NCBI GenBank assembly: GCA_021740175.1 | Contig: JAIPAH010000017.1 | Coordinates: forward strand, 1-34,352 | DNA length: 34,352 nt | Direction of reading: 5' to 3' | Origin: Bacteroidales bacterium | Lineage (GTDB): Bacteria > Bacteroidota > Bacteroidia > Bacteroidales > JAIPAH01 | Shown here: in pieces, positions 9,126-19,125 of the stretch | How the letters are laid out: every line of letters begins with the position of its first letter | Position numbering within the stretch: position 1 is the stretch's first letter | Notes under the pieces: generated by a model | What the model was told of the DNA's origin: nothing | Seen by the model: the letters and a program-made list of their open reading frames with translations, nothing else | The model's database searches: none | Made by a program: the position numbers and the translations under genes

Positions 9126-9153
9126 AACCGGATGAGTTTTCATCCGGTTTTTT
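9126..9153 (+). terminator. Rho-independent terminator, likely bidirectional
   Basis: AACCGGATGA-GTTT-TCATCCGGTT followed by TTTT, between convergent genes. Confidence 0.85.
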
Positions 9154-9823
9154 GTTTCAGATAAGTTTCAGCCCACTTTAAATCGAAAAGTGTTGTTAGT
9201 TTTATATTCTCCTTGTTGCCTTCCACCAGATGAATTTTATGGCCATAGTGTTCCACTACCGATGCATCATCTGTAAATTTAGAAATATAGGGCGTTTGAT
9301 AGGCTTTTTTTAACAGGTTGGCTTTAAACACTTGCGGGGTTTGAACAAGTACATACTCATCCCGGCTAACGGGATAACTATTTTGACCGGCTTTTTCAAC
9401 TTTCCGAACAGATTCTTGAAGGGAAATTACAGGGACAGCAGTATCATATTTTAAAGCATGAGAAAAGGCATTTTTGACAACATCTAACGAAACCAATGGC
9501 CTCACCCCATCATGCACGCCTACAAGACTATTTTCGGCAATATTTTCAAGGCCATTTTTTACCGAGTGAAAACGTGTTTCGCCCCCTTCGGTAATGATAT
9601 AGGGAATTTCGAAGTTAAATGTCTTACAAAGGTGCTGCCAATAATTGATTTGCCCGGAAGGTAAAACAAGAACAGCCGGTTCATCAACCAAGCCGCTGCT
9701 ATAAATCCGTTCCATAGTGTGCATAAGAAGGGGCTTCCCATTAATAGGCAGAAATTGTTTTGGAACGGAGGAATTCATTCTCTCCCCTTTTCCACCGGCT
9801 ACTATAATCACATACTTTTTCAT
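9140..9823 (-). CDS. ispD: 2-C-methyl-D-erythritol 4-phosphate cytidylyltransferase
   Basis: MKKYVIIVAGGKGERMNSSVPKQFLPINGKPLLMHT, VGVHDGVRPLVS, TDDASVVEHYGHKIHLVEGNKENIKLTTLFDL. The listed ORF start at 9832 is TTG; ATG is at 9823. Confidence 0.95.
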   Translation of the reverse strand: MKKYVIIVAGGKGERMNSSVPKQFLPINGKPLLMHTMERIYSSGLVDEPAVLVLPSGQINYWQHLCKTFNFEIPYIITEGGETRFHSVKNGLENIAENSLVGVHDGVRPLVSLDVVKNAFSHALKYDTAVPVISLQESVRKVEKAGQNSYPVSRDEYVLVQTPQVFKANLLKKAYQTPYISKFTDDASVVEHYGHKIHLVEGNKENIKLTTLFDLKWAETYLKQKTG

Positions 9824-9924
9824 ATTCACCAAAAAATAAGGCCGGAATTTATATGTAAAAACAGTATCTCTGCTCCCTCATTCTCGATGCATACAAACCC
9901 GGCCTTTAAATAAAATCTGTTTAA

Positions 9925-10980
9925 TTAGATTATTAACATAGCATCACCATATGTAAAAAATCTGTATTCCTTTTTCACGGCTTCTTCATAAGCTTCCATA
10001 ACAAAATCATAGCCACCAAAAGCAGCTACCATCATAAGCATGGAAGATTTTGGTAAATGAAAATTCGTGATCATCGCATTCGCTATGATAAAATCATACG
10101 GGGGAAAAATAAACTTATTCGTCCACCCATGATAAGGTTTTAACATCCGGGATATAGATACCGAAGATTCGATACCCTTCATAGTAGTTGTCCCTACCGC
10201 ACAAACATTTCTTCTCTTTTTCTTGGCTTCGTTCACCGCATCAGCCGTTCCCTGACTTATGTGAAATTCCTCGGAATCCATCTTATGTTTCGTAAGATCT
10301 TCTACCTCTATATTCCGGAAGTTTCCCAGACCTGCATGCAGGGTGATTTCAGCGAAACTAACTCCACCCAGTTCAAGGCGTTTCATTAGCTCGCGACTAA
10401 AGTGTAAACCCGCAGTGGGGGCGGCAACAGCTCCTTCATGTTTGGCATAAATGGTTTGATACCTTTCCCTGTCTTCCTCGGTAATACCTCTTATTCTTTG
10501 AATTTCAGGGGGTACCGGTGTTTTCCCCAATGTTTCAATGGTTTGCTTGAATTCCTCATAAGGCCCATCAAACAAAAACCGAAGTGTCCGTCCCCGCGAG
10601 GTAGTGTTGTCTATAACCTCTGCTACCAAAGAATCATCTTCTCCGAAATATAATTTGTTCCCTATCCGTATCTTACGTGCCGGATCTACCAAAACATCCC
10701 ATAACCTGGCGTCAGGGTTTAATTCCCTAAGCAAAAACACTGTAATTTTTGCTCCGGTCTTTTCTTTCTCCCCTGTTAACAAGGCAGGAAAAACCTTGGT
10801 GTTATTCAGCACGAAAACATCCCCTTCTCCAAAATAGTTAACAATATCACGAAAATATTTGTGCTCAATCTTGCGCTCTTTTCGATGCAAAACCATCATT
10901 CGTGAATCGTCTCTATCCTTAGGGGGATGGGCTGCTATCAGCTCATTTGGTAAGTCATACTTAAATTGTGAAAGCTTCAT
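9925..10980 (-). CDS. queA: S-adenosylmethionine:tRNA ribosyltransferase-isomerase
   Basis: [77 protein letters not shown]. Confidence 0.96.
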   Translation of the reverse strand: MKLSQFKYDLPNELIAAHPPKDRDDSRMMVLHRKERKIEHKYFRDIVNYFGEGDVFVLNNTKVFPALLTGEKEKTGAKITVFLLRELNPDARLWDVLVDPARKIRIGNKLYFGEDDSLVAEVIDNTTSRGRTLRFLFDGPYEEFKQTIETLGKTPVPPEIQRIRGITEEDRERYQTIYAKHEGAVAAPTAGLHFSRELMKRLELGGVSFAEITLHAGLGNFRNIEVEDLTKHKMDSEEFHISQGTADAVNEAKKKRRNVCAVGTTTMKGIESSVSISRMLKPYHGWTNKFIFPPYDFIIANAMITNFHLPKSSMLMMVAAFGGYDFVMEAYEEAVKKEYRFFTYGDAMLII

Positions 10981-11026
10981 AAACCTCTGCCATTAAACTT
11001 TTTATACCTTCCTCAAAATTGAACTG

Positions 11027-11058
11027 CAAAGATAATGCTTCAAACCCTTAAAAGCAAA
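11027..11058 (-). promoter_or_regulatory. Bacteroidetes-type promoter (TTTG-N20-TATCTTTG) upstream of queA
   Basis: Plus strand CAAAGATA (11027-11034) and CAAA (11055-11058). Confidence 0.55.
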
Positions 11059-11151
11059 TCATTGCTTATCAAAGGTTAAGCAAAAACGCCCCCAACAAAG
11101 AAATTCAAAAATTTTATAAATATTATTTATTAATAAATTTTAACAAATAGC

Positions 11152-11877
11152 TTAACCCGGAAATTCCTGTTCTCTGGAAAGCTTTTCTACCAATTCAAAA
11201 AGATTATGGGCTTGTTCTATCTTATATTCGCCAATTCGAGTTCGGCGCAATGCGGAGAGTACAGCCCCGTTATTAAGGACTTTCCCAAAATCATGAGCTA
11301 ACGTACGGACATACACCCCTTTTTCACAAATCACCTTAAAATCAATGTAAGGAATTTCAATTCGTGCTATTTCAAACTGTTTAATGTTGACAGTTATCGG
11401 CTTAATATCCGCTTTCTCATTATTCCGAACCAAATTGTAAGCCCGTTGTCCTTTTATTTTCTTGGCTGAATATTGGGGGGGTAGCTGCTCCTGGGTTCCC
11501 TCAAATTTTTTGGCTGCCTCCAGAATTTCTTTATTCGATATTCCTGAAATATCGTATACCTGTGTTGCTTCAGTCTCTTTATCATACGATGGAGTCTCTT
11601 TACCCAATTCTATGGTTCCGGTATATTCTTTATCGCGGGCTTGGTAGCTATCTATTTCCTTGGTTTTACGACCCGTACAAATTATCAATAATCCTGTGGC
11701 ACGGGGATCCAATGTGCCGGCATGTCCCACCTTTACTTTTTTTACTTTATGATAATACTTGATGGTATAACGTAACTTATTCACCACATCAAAAGATGTC
11801 CATCCATAAGGTTTATCAATCATTAACATCTCACCCGCAAGGAAATCAAATGTTTTTGTCGGCTCTTCTTTCTCCAT
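11152..11877 (-). CDS. truB: tRNA pseudouridine(55) synthase
   Basis: DKPYGWTSFDVVNKLR, VGHAGTLDPRATGLLIICTGRKTK, PPQYSAKKIKGQRAY. Confidence 0.96.
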   Translation of the reverse strand: MEKEEPTKTFDFLAGEMLMIDKPYGWTSFDVVNKLRYTIKYYHKVKKVKVGHAGTLDPRATGLLIICTGRKTKEIDSYQARDKEYTGTIELGKETPSYDKETEATQVYDISGISNKEILEAAKKFEGTQEQLPPQYSAKKIKGQRAYNLVRNNEKADIKPITVNIKQFEIARIEIPYIDFKVICEKGVYVRTLAHDFGKVLNNGAVLSALRRTRIGEYKIEQAHNLFELVEKLSREQEFPG

Positions 11878-11887
11878 AACCGTTTTC

Positions 11888-12679
11888 TCATCCGAAATAA
11901 TAAAAACTAATTGCTGTTAAACCCACAATAGCGCAATAGATAGCAAAATAAAGAAGTTTTCCGTGCTTTACTAATTTTATCATCCATTTACAGGCTAGCA
12001 AACCTGATACAAATGCTGCTAAAAACCCAACAATAAGAGGCAGTATACCTATTCCACCTTCAAGAGTAGCCGAGCCTTCATATAAATCTTTCATGTTGGC
12101 GCCGATAATAGGAATCAAAACCATAAGAAAGGAAAACCGGGCCACGTTTTCCCGTTTATTTCCCAACAAAAGACCTGTTGAAATCGTTGCCCCCGATCGG
12201 GATATGCCCGGCATAACAGCAAGTGCCTGTGCGGCACCTATCCCTAAAGCATCCCAATACGATATAGCCTTCTCCCGTGCTTTTGCATAATAGGTGAAAG
12301 CCAGCAAAACCGCAGTGATTAAAAGCATAGAGCCCACCAGCAAAAGGTTACCTGTAAAAAAACCTTCCACCAGTTCTTTAAAAAACAACCCGACAATCAA
12401 TACCGGAATCATAGAAATAAAAATTTTAATCACATACCGCATTTCAAAATTCCACTTAAACTCAAAAAACTTTCGTATGATTTGAGCCAAATCTTGCCGG
12501 AACACAATTATGGTGCTTAGCACGGTGGCTCCATGAACGACTACGGTAAAAATCAAACTTTTTTCAGCTTCCACTCCGAGCAATATTTTACTTAACTCAA
12601 GATGACCGCTGCTACTCACGGGAAGAAACTCCGTCAATCCCTGCACAAGTCCCAGAAGAAATGCTTCTAACCCATTCAT
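11888..12679 (-). CDS. uppP: Undecaprenyl-diphosphatase (BacA/UppP)
   Basis: GLVQGLTEFLPVSSSGHLEL, AQALAVMPGISRSGATISTGLLLG; polytopic membrane protein. Confidence 0.96.
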   Translation of the reverse strand: MNGLEAFLLGLVQGLTEFLPVSSSGHLELSKILLGVEAEKSLIFTVVVHGATVLSTIIVFRQDLAQIIRKFFEFKWNFEMRYVIKIFISMIPVLIVGLFFKELVEGFFTGNLLLVGSMLLITAVLLAFTYYAKAREKAISYWDALGIGAAQALAVMPGISRSGATISTGLLLGNKRENVARFSFLMVLIPIIGANMKDLYEGSATLEGGIGILPLIVGFLAAFVSGLLACKWMIKLVKHGKLLYFAIYCAIVGLTAISFYYFG

Positions 12680-12946
12680 TTATTTTTCATCCTCCGATTT
12701 TTTCATAATGGCGAAAATCTCCACCACAAAACCGGCAATAACAATGATGGGAGCAAGTGTCAATCTTCTAAAGCTGAATATTTCGCGGCTAAATTCATTA
12801 GGCGTATCAGCAGACCCGCCAATCATGAGAAGATAACCCAGAAACAGCAATCCTATACCAATAATCAGAAGCTTATAGTTCGTTTTTCCAAAAACAAAAG
12901 TACTTTTGCTTTTCTCCTGACTTTGTTGATCATTTTTTTGTGCCAT
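12680..12946 (-). CDS. DUF3098-family small membrane protein
   Basis: 88 aa, two TM segments (KLLIIGIGLLFLGYLLMIGG, LAPIIVIAGFVVEIFAIM), next to ftsX. Confidence 0.75.
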   Translation of the reverse strand: MAQKNDQQSQEKSKSTFVFGKTNYKLLIIGIGLLFLGYLLMIGGSADTPNEFSREIFSFRRLTLAPIIVIAGFVVEIFAIMKKSEDEK

Positions 12947-12947
12947 A

Positions 12948-13826
12948 TTATTGATAAAGTTTATCGTTTTTTACATTCAAAAATTTACGCACGGCAAAGA
13001 ACGTGGAAAAGTATGATATTAATATACCTAAAAGTAAAACGCCTCCTGCCAGCATGGAATAATGTTCCAGGTTCCGAAGTGCTCGAAGCTCCGGTAAATT
13101 ACTTTCGCCGAAATAAATCACCCCCCCCAGCAGAAGGATGGCGATAACAGCACCCAGCAAACCATGCAGTATCCCTTGCTTAACAAAAGGCCGTCGAATA
13201 AAGCCCTGTGTTGCCCCAACCAATTGCATTGTCCTGATGAGGAAACGCCGGGAATAAACGGCAAGTCTTATTGTGTTGTTTATAAGAGCAATAGCGATAA
13301 AAAGAAGTAATGTGCCAGCTCCCAATAAAAGATAACTCACCCTTTTAATGTTGTCATTGATTTTGGTAATCATTGTCTGCTGGTAATCCACCTCTTTAAT
13401 GTTACTGTTCCGCATAAGCTGCCGCTCTATAAGCTTCAGGCTATCGCTTTTGGCATAAGAAGCCTTCAGCTTAACTTCAACCTGGGGCGACAAAGGATTG
13501 TAACCTAAAAACCCAATAAAATCTTCCCCCAGATCCTTTTTCAAAGTCTTGGCGGCTTTCTCTTTCGAAATATATTTTGTGGAACGGACATAATCCTTCA
13601 CCTCCATTTTTTTCTGAAAACGAATAATATCCGTCTCCTCTACATCCTGATTCATGGTAATGGTAAAACCAATATTTTCTCGAACGAGTTCCGTAATTTT
13701 CTGGGCATGCATCAGGAATACCCCCAGCAAGCCAAGCACAAACAAAACCAGGGTTATACTTACCTGCGTGGTAAAATAAGAGTTTTTTAAACGTCTTTTA
13801 TAATATTTGTCTTCGCTTTTGGCCAT
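12948..13826 (-). CDS. ftsX: FtsX-like cell division permease
   Basis: N-terminal TM, extracytoplasmic domain (VEETDIIRFQKKMEVKDYVRSTKYISKEKA), three C-terminal TMs; NNTIRLAVYSRRFLIRTMQLVGAT. Confidence 0.9.
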   Translation of the reverse strand: MAKSEDKYYKRRLKNSYFTTQVSITLVLFVLGLLGVFLMHAQKITELVRENIGFTITMNQDVEETDIIRFQKKMEVKDYVRSTKYISKEKAAKTLKKDLGEDFIGFLGYNPLSPQVEVKLKASYAKSDSLKLIERQLMRNSNIKEVDYQQTMITKINDNIKRVSYLLLGAGTLLLFIAIALINNTIRLAVYSRRFLIRTMQLVGATQGFIRRPFVKQGILHGLLGAVIAILLLGGVIYFGESNLPELRALRNLEHYSMLAGGVLLLGILISYFSTFFAVRKFLNVKNDKLYQ

Positions 13827-13892
13827 TACCGGGTATGTTTTAATGAGCTAAAATAACAAAAAATCCTAAGGCTGATTTCATGATTATTAATG

Positions 13893-14837
13893 TCATTTTT
13901 TCTTCAATGTTATCAGGGTGATTTCCGGGGGACAATTAAACCGCACAGGAATACCCGAGACCCCACATCCCCGGTTGGTATAGCCAATCATCCCATTGTC
14001 ATTCCATATACCCGAAACAAACTTGTTTCCCTCATATTGGTGAGTGAGTATAGCTTTCCCATTGGGTAAGCAAATCTGTCCACCGTGAGTATGACCGCAA
14101 AGGTACAGATTATACCCGTTTTGAGCAGCAATATCCCGCAACTCACTAGTATGGACCATTGCAATTTTAAATCCTTCCAAAGGCTTTTCAAGCGCAAAAA
14201 CAGCTTGTTCTGAATAATAATAGTAAGGATCATCGGTTCCTGTTACATAAATTTTTTGTCCTTCTTTTTCCAATTCAAGGGTTTCGTTCACTATCAAATT
14301 TATCCCCAAATCTTCTTCATATTCGGCCATAAGGTATGAATCGTGGTTCCCGAGAATCGCCCACTTTCCATAGGGGGGATTTATGGAAGCAGCAATTTTT
14401 TTCATAGGGCCAAGGATGTTTTTAAAACTTCCGCTAATGTTTTTCCTGTAGTCCCCTGTAAAAAAAGCCACATCATATTCCAGCGGAGCTACCTTCCGGA
14501 TAATGTTATCTTCATGATTACTCAGGCTATCTATATGGAAATCTGACATATTAAGGATCCTGAAACCATCAAAAGCATCAGGAAGATTTGAAAAATAAAA
14601 GACAGGCTCTTCAATCTTCATGTCAGAAGCATTTTTCACACCCTTTTCATAAAACCCTATTAACTTCAGCGCAAACCCGAAAAAGTCAAGCAAATGTTCA
14701 AAGGTTGTCCAATGGCTTTTGCTTTTTTTTCCATTCCGCTTGTACTTAAAACGGCTGGCTTCCAGAGAAGCCCTCATCGCCGCCCAAATAATCCGGCGCT
14801 CTTTGTCTTTTTCCGTTCGATAAATACTTGCTTTCAT
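13893..14837 (-). CDS. Metallophosphoesterase (YkuE/LpxG-like)
   Basis: RILNMSDFHID, FFTGDYRKN, WAILGNHDSY, LYLCGHTHGGQICLP. Listed start at 14843 is TTG; ATG is at 14837. Confidence 0.88.
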   Translation of the reverse strand: MKASIYRTEKDKERRIIWAAMRASLEASRFKYKRNGKKSKSHWTTFEHLLDFFGFALKLIGFYEKGVKNASDMKIEEPVFYFSNLPDAFDGFRILNMSDFHIDSLSNHEDNIIRKVAPLEYDVAFFTGDYRKNISGSFKNILGPMKKIAASINPPYGKWAILGNHDSYLMAEYEEDLGINLIVNETLELEKEGQKIYVTGTDDPYYYYSEQAVFALEKPLEGFKIAMVHTSELRDIAAQNGYNLYLCGHTHGGQICLPNGKAILTHQYEGNKFVSGIWNDNGMIGYTNRGCGVSGIPVRFNCPPEITLITLKKK

Positions 14838-14928
14838 GGTCAATCGACCTTTTTACATTTTGCAAAAACTTATTTTTAAATTTCTATATAAAAATAAAAA
14901 AAGATATGGTATACCCTGCCGGCTCAAA

Positions 14929-15732
14929 CTATTCTGAGGGGAAAAACGTATCCCGAATATCCCCGATTTGTTTTTTTGAAAGCCCTTCTGGTTTATAACC
15001 GGCCATACGGCATTTGAAATAAATGGCTATGGTTTTGGCAACAAGATCCATTATGTCAAAGGCTTCTTCAAGATTTTTTTCAATGACTAAAGCACCATGT
15101 TTTTCCCAAATAATGGTTTTGTGTTTTTTCAGCTTTTCAATGGTAGCCTCACCAATGTCATAAGAGCCGGGAATTCGAAATGGAACGAATCCCACACCCT
15201 CGGGAATAAATAACGTGGTTTCGGGCTGCAGACTCCACAGCAAGCTATTGATACGCTCTTCATTTTTAAAGTCCGTATTATGGGTGAGCGCTATCGTTTC
15301 GGTAACATGAGCGTGCAATACCGCTCTTTCGGGCCGCCGCTCTCTCGCCAAAAAATGATGAATCGTCAAATGAGAAGGCATCTCGGATGTGGGAAAAGGA
15401 GGCCGGTTGGCTTTACCGGAATACAAAATCCGATACATGCTTCCGGTTTCATCCAATTCTATCAAACACAAACCCCTTTTAGGATGTTCCTTAACATCCC
15501 GCATCCGGCTTCCCGACGCAGTTATTAAAAATATTTGTCCCCCTAAAGCCGGCATCGATTTTTCCAATTGATAAAAAAAAGAAAAGCTTAATCCATCCCG
15601 CTCTTCATGGGAAATTAAATCAGTAACGTTGAGCGAGATGTTGCCAGCATTCCTTTCAGCCCAACCCTTGTTCCACAGGTAACCTGCCACCTTCCCTATT
15701 GATTTGTATTGTTCTTCTAACCATTCATCCAT
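14929..15732 (-). CDS. Class II aldolase, rhamnulose-1-phosphate aldolase (RhaD)-like
   Basis: WNKGWAERNAGNISLNV, AVLHAHVTETIALTHN (HxH), TIIWEKHGALV. Confidence 0.78.
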   Translation of the reverse strand: MDEWLEEQYKSIGKVAGYLWNKGWAERNAGNISLNVTDLISHEERDGLSFSFFYQLEKSMPALGGQIFLITASGSRMRDVKEHPKRGLCLIELDETGSMYRILYSGKANRPPFPTSEMPSHLTIHHFLARERRPERAVLHAHVTETIALTHNTDFKNEERINSLLWSLQPETTLFIPEGVGFVPFRIPGSYDIGEATIEKLKKHKTIIWEKHGALVIEKNLEEAFDIMDLVAKTIAIYFKCRMAGYKPEGLSKKQIGDIRDTFFPSE

Positions 15733-15735
15733 AAC

Positions 15736-16182
15736 TTATCGTTTTTTTCCAAAAAACTCTTCCAGCAATGTCCGGGATTCTCTGGATAAAATATCTTTAG
15801 TGATGTTTGTTTTTGCATGTAGGATATTATTCGAAAAAAGCCTGTATCCTTTTTTATCATCTTCGCTACCGTATACAAGCCTGTCAATCTGCGCCCATTG
15901 CAAAGCACCCGCGCACATTACGCAGGGTTCAAGGGTAACGTAAAGCGCACACTCGGTAAGATATTTTGCTCCCAATTGATTCATGGCAGCGGTTAAAGCC
16001 TGCATTTCGGCATGAGCAGTTACATCGTTCAGTGTTTCCGTCAAATTATGCGCCCTGGCGACAATCTCTCTGTCGCAAACAACAACTGCTCCTACCGGGA
16101 CCTCATCTTTTTCATAAGCATACTGGGCCTCCTTCAATGCTTCTTTCATAAACGATTCATCCGAAAAAACACTAAATTCCAT
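15736..16182 (-). CDS. tadA: tRNA-specific adenosine deaminase / nucleoside deaminase
   Basis: TAHAEMQAL and LEPCVMCAGALQWAQIDRLVYGS zinc-deaminase motifs. Confidence 0.9.
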   Translation of the reverse strand: MEFSVFSDESFMKEALKEAQYAYEKDEVPVGAVVVCDREIVARAHNLTETLNDVTAHAEMQALTAAMNQLGAKYLTECALYVTLEPCVMCAGALQWAQIDRLVYGSEDDKKGYRLFSNNILHAKTNITKDILSRESRTLLEEFFGKKR

Positions 16183-16543
16183 GATATTCTGTTATTGATA
16201 ATTCTTAGGCGAATCTTAAATTCCGGATCAAAGCTATAAGAAATACCGGAATAATAACCAGGAAAGCTCTTTTCCTTAGGCAAAATTTATCAAAAAACAC
16301 TCCTATTTTTAAACCTTAGCCACTTTATCGTGTTAAATACTTGCTAATTATGCAAACGTTTTAACTAAAAAAGCTGTTTTAAGGTAAATAATGAAAAACT
16401 ATTTGCAAATTTGTGCTCTCTGTTAGCTTAAAAAAAAGCAAGGCATTATTAAGAAATGCGGGGAAAGACAAAATTTGTTTTAAATATTGTCTAAAAGTTA
16501 GTAAAATTGCACGCTTAAAAAGCCAAAAAATATTTTTAATCAG

Positions 16544-17656
16544 ATGAATAAAGTAACATTATCCAAAACTTTAAAAATATTCACTCCAATACTTCTAATC
16601 AGTATTTTACTTCAGGTAAATCCTTTATATGCATCTGAAAATTCAGAATCGGCTAATAATGATTCCGGGGAAGAAGAATTTAATGCCGGTAAGATGATAC
16701 TTGACCATATTGTGGACCATTACAGCTGGCATGTCATGACTATTGATGGTAAAGAAGTCGCTATCAATCTTCCGGTCATACTTTATCACAAGGGGCAATG
16801 GCACTTTTTTATGAGCAGCCGCTTTGACCATGGTCATTCTTCATACAAAGGATTCAAAATAGCCAAAGAAGGCCCGAATAACGGGAAGATCGTTCATGTT
16901 ACTCATAAAAACGGGGGAAAGAAGGTAGAACGCCCCTTAGACCTTTCTATCACCAAGAATGTAGCCTCCCTGTTTTCAGCGGCTATAATTGCCCTGCTCA
17001 TTTTTCTTTCCGTAGCAAAAAGATATAAGCAAAGAACATACAAAGCCCCAAAAGGCCTTCAATCATTTTTGGAGCCGGTAATCCTTTTTATCCGCGATGA
17101 AGTGGCAATAGCCGCAATCGGTAAAGAAAAGTATCACAAATTCATGCCTTATCTTCTTACCCTTTTCTTTTTTATCTTCCTTATGAACTTAATGGGGCTT
17201 GTTCCCATTCCCCCGGGAGGAGCCAATCTAACAGGGAACCTTGCTGTGACAGGAGTCATGGCTTTATTTACTTTAATTATTACGCTGACAAGTTCGAATA
17301 AAAATTACTGGAGACATACGTTTAATACGCCGGGGATTCCTATATTACTCAAATTGCCGATTCCCATTATTCCGGTAATTGAACTTGTTGGAATATTCAC
17401 CAAACCATTTGTTCTGATGGTACGACTTTTTGCCAATATCACGGCAGGTCACATCGTGCTTTTAAGTTTTGTAAGTATCATTTTCATTTTTACAAATAAT
17501 ATTGACCCCATAGCAGGATTAGCGGTTTCACCCGTATCCCTATTATTCGGGGTATTCATTAGTTTACTTGAACTCTTGGTAGCCTTTATCCAGGCTTATG
17601 TATTTGTGCTTCTATCAGCACTTTATTTTGGAATGGCTATGGAAGAAGAACATTAA
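16544..17656 (+). CDS. atpB: F0F1 ATP synthase subunit a with long N-terminal extension
   Basis: FVLMVRLFANITAGHIVLL with the conserved Arg; Bacteroidetes-type N-terminal signal/periplasmic region. Confidence 0.96.
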   Translation: MNKVTLSKTLKIFTPILLISILLQVNPLYASENSESANNDSGEEEFNAGKMILDHIVDHYSWHVMTIDGKEVAINLPVILYHKGQWHFFMSSRFDHGHSSYKGFKIAKEGPNNGKIVHVTHKNGGKKVERPLDLSITKNVASLFSAAIIALLIFLSVAKRYKQRTYKAPKGLQSFLEPVILFIRDEVAIAAIGKEKYHKFMPYLLTLFFFIFLMNLMGLVPIPPGGANLTGNLAVTGVMALFTLIITLTSSNKNYWRHTFNTPGIPILLKLPIPIIPVIELVGIFTKPFVLMVRLFANITAGHIVLLSFVSIIFIFTNNIDPIAGLAVSPVSLLFGVFISLLELLVAFIQAYVFVLLSALYFGMAMEEEH

Positions 17657-17673
17657 TTAAATCAATATAGTAA

Positions 17674-17952
<279 letters not shown>

Positions 17953-17969
17953 AACAAATTGCAATTTAC

Positions 17970-18005
17970 CCGGTCTTTTCACGGCGTTTGGCCGGAAAAG
18001 ACCGG
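17970..18005 (+). promoter_or_regulatory. Intercistronic hairpin between atpE and atpF
   Basis: CCGGTCTTTTC (17970-17980) / GAAAAGACCGG (17995-18005), perfect 11 bp; inner CGGC-GTTTG-GCCG with one bulged A; followed by TTTAAAAAA. Confidence 0.85.
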
Positions 18006-18037
18006 TTTAAAAAATTGAATGATAAAAAAGAAATAAT

Positions 18038-18532
18038 ATGGAACTAGTTAATCCGGGAATAGGACTGATTTTTTGGATGGTCGTTATTTTCGGCCTGTTG
18101 CTTCTTGTTTTGGGTAAATATGCCTGGAAGCCGATCATGAAATCGCTCCACGAACGCGAAGAATCGATTGATAAAGCTCTGAAGTCAGCGGATAAAGCCC
18201 GTGAGGAAATGAAAAGCCTCCAGGCGGATAATGAAAAACTTCGACAGGAAGCGCGTGAAGAAAGAGATAAAATCCTGAAGCAAGCGCGTGATAAGCAAAA
18301 CGAAATTATTGAGCAGGCAAGGGAAGAAGCCAACCAGGAGCGGCAAAGAATTATTGACTCAGCCAGGAAAGAAATTAGCAACGAAAAACAAGCCGCTGCG
18401 CGGGAGCTTCGCGAAACCGTTGCGGATATTTCGCTGAAAATCGCAGAAAAAATTACTAGGCAAGAATTGGAGGACGAGAAAAAACAACATAAGTTAGTTA
18501 AAGAATATTTTGATGAAATCGATTTTCGATAA
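18038..18532 (+). CDS. atpF: F0F1 ATP synthase subunit b
   Basis: N-terminal TM followed by a long charged helix; position between atpE and atpH. Confidence 0.95.
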   Translation: MELVNPGIGLIFWMVVIFGLLLLVLGKYAWKPIMKSLHEREESIDKALKSADKAREEMKSLQADNEKLRQEAREERDKILKQARDKQNEIIEQAREEANQERQRIIDSARKEISNEKQAAARELRETVADISLKIAEKITRQELEDEKKQHKLVKEYFDEIDFR

Positions 18533-18568
18533 TATTTACGCTCAAAAGTTTCATAAAATAGGCCGCTA

Positions 18569-19102
18569 ATGAAAAACAAACGTATTGCTCAACGATATGC
18601 CAAAGCCCTCTTTAACCTGGCTATGGAGCAAAAAGTCTTTGAACAAACCAAAGAGGACATGAAGTACCTCAGGGACTTGAGCCAGGTAAAAGAATACGGC
18701 AACATGCTTAAAAATCCAATTGTCCCGGTTGATAAAAAACAATCCGTTAGTAAAGCCCTTTTGGAAAATAAAGTAGGGGAACTAACGATCCGATTTGTCA
18801 CCCTAATTATCCGTAAAAAGCGTTCTTATGCGCTACCGGAAATAGCAGATGCATTTGTTGAGATGTATAACGCCTACAAAAAAATCCTCCCCGTTGATTT
18901 ATATACTGCCGTGCCTATTGACAATACAATTAGGGATATGGTGATTGAAAAAATTAAAGCACAAACCTTTTCCAACGAAGTTCTCTTAAACGAAAATGTA
19001 GATAAAGAAATCCTGGGAGGTTTTATATTACAATATAAAGATCAGCTCTATGATGCCAGTGTTAGACGGCAGCTAAATGAAATGAGAAAAGAATTAATCT
19101 AG
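18569..19102 (+). CDS. atpH: F0F1 ATP synthase subunit delta
   Basis: IAQRYAKALFNLAMEQ; LGGFILQYKDQLYDASVRRQLNEMRKEL. Confidence 0.96.
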   Translation: MKNKRIAQRYAKALFNLAMEQKVFEQTKEDMKYLRDLSQVKEYGNMLKNPIVPVDKKQSVSKALLENKVGELTIRFVTLIIRKKRSYALPEIADAFVEMYNAYKKILPVDLYTAVPIDNTIRDMVIEKIKAQTFSNEVLLNENVDKEILGGFILQYKDQLYDASVRRQLNEMRKELI

Positions 19103-19125
19103 AAAAGCAATAAACGATAAATACA

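Noticed and set aside
11090-11150. AT-only inverted repeat near the queA/truB gap (AAATTTTATAAAT...ATTAATAAATTTT)
   Set aside because: Imperfect and AT-only, so low significance; not a clear terminator.
18007-18579. 190-aa minus-strand ORF rich in Ser/Leu/Arg
   Set aside because: Antisense to atpF; composition is what the reverse complement of a Lys/Glu/Ala-rich coiled coil produces.
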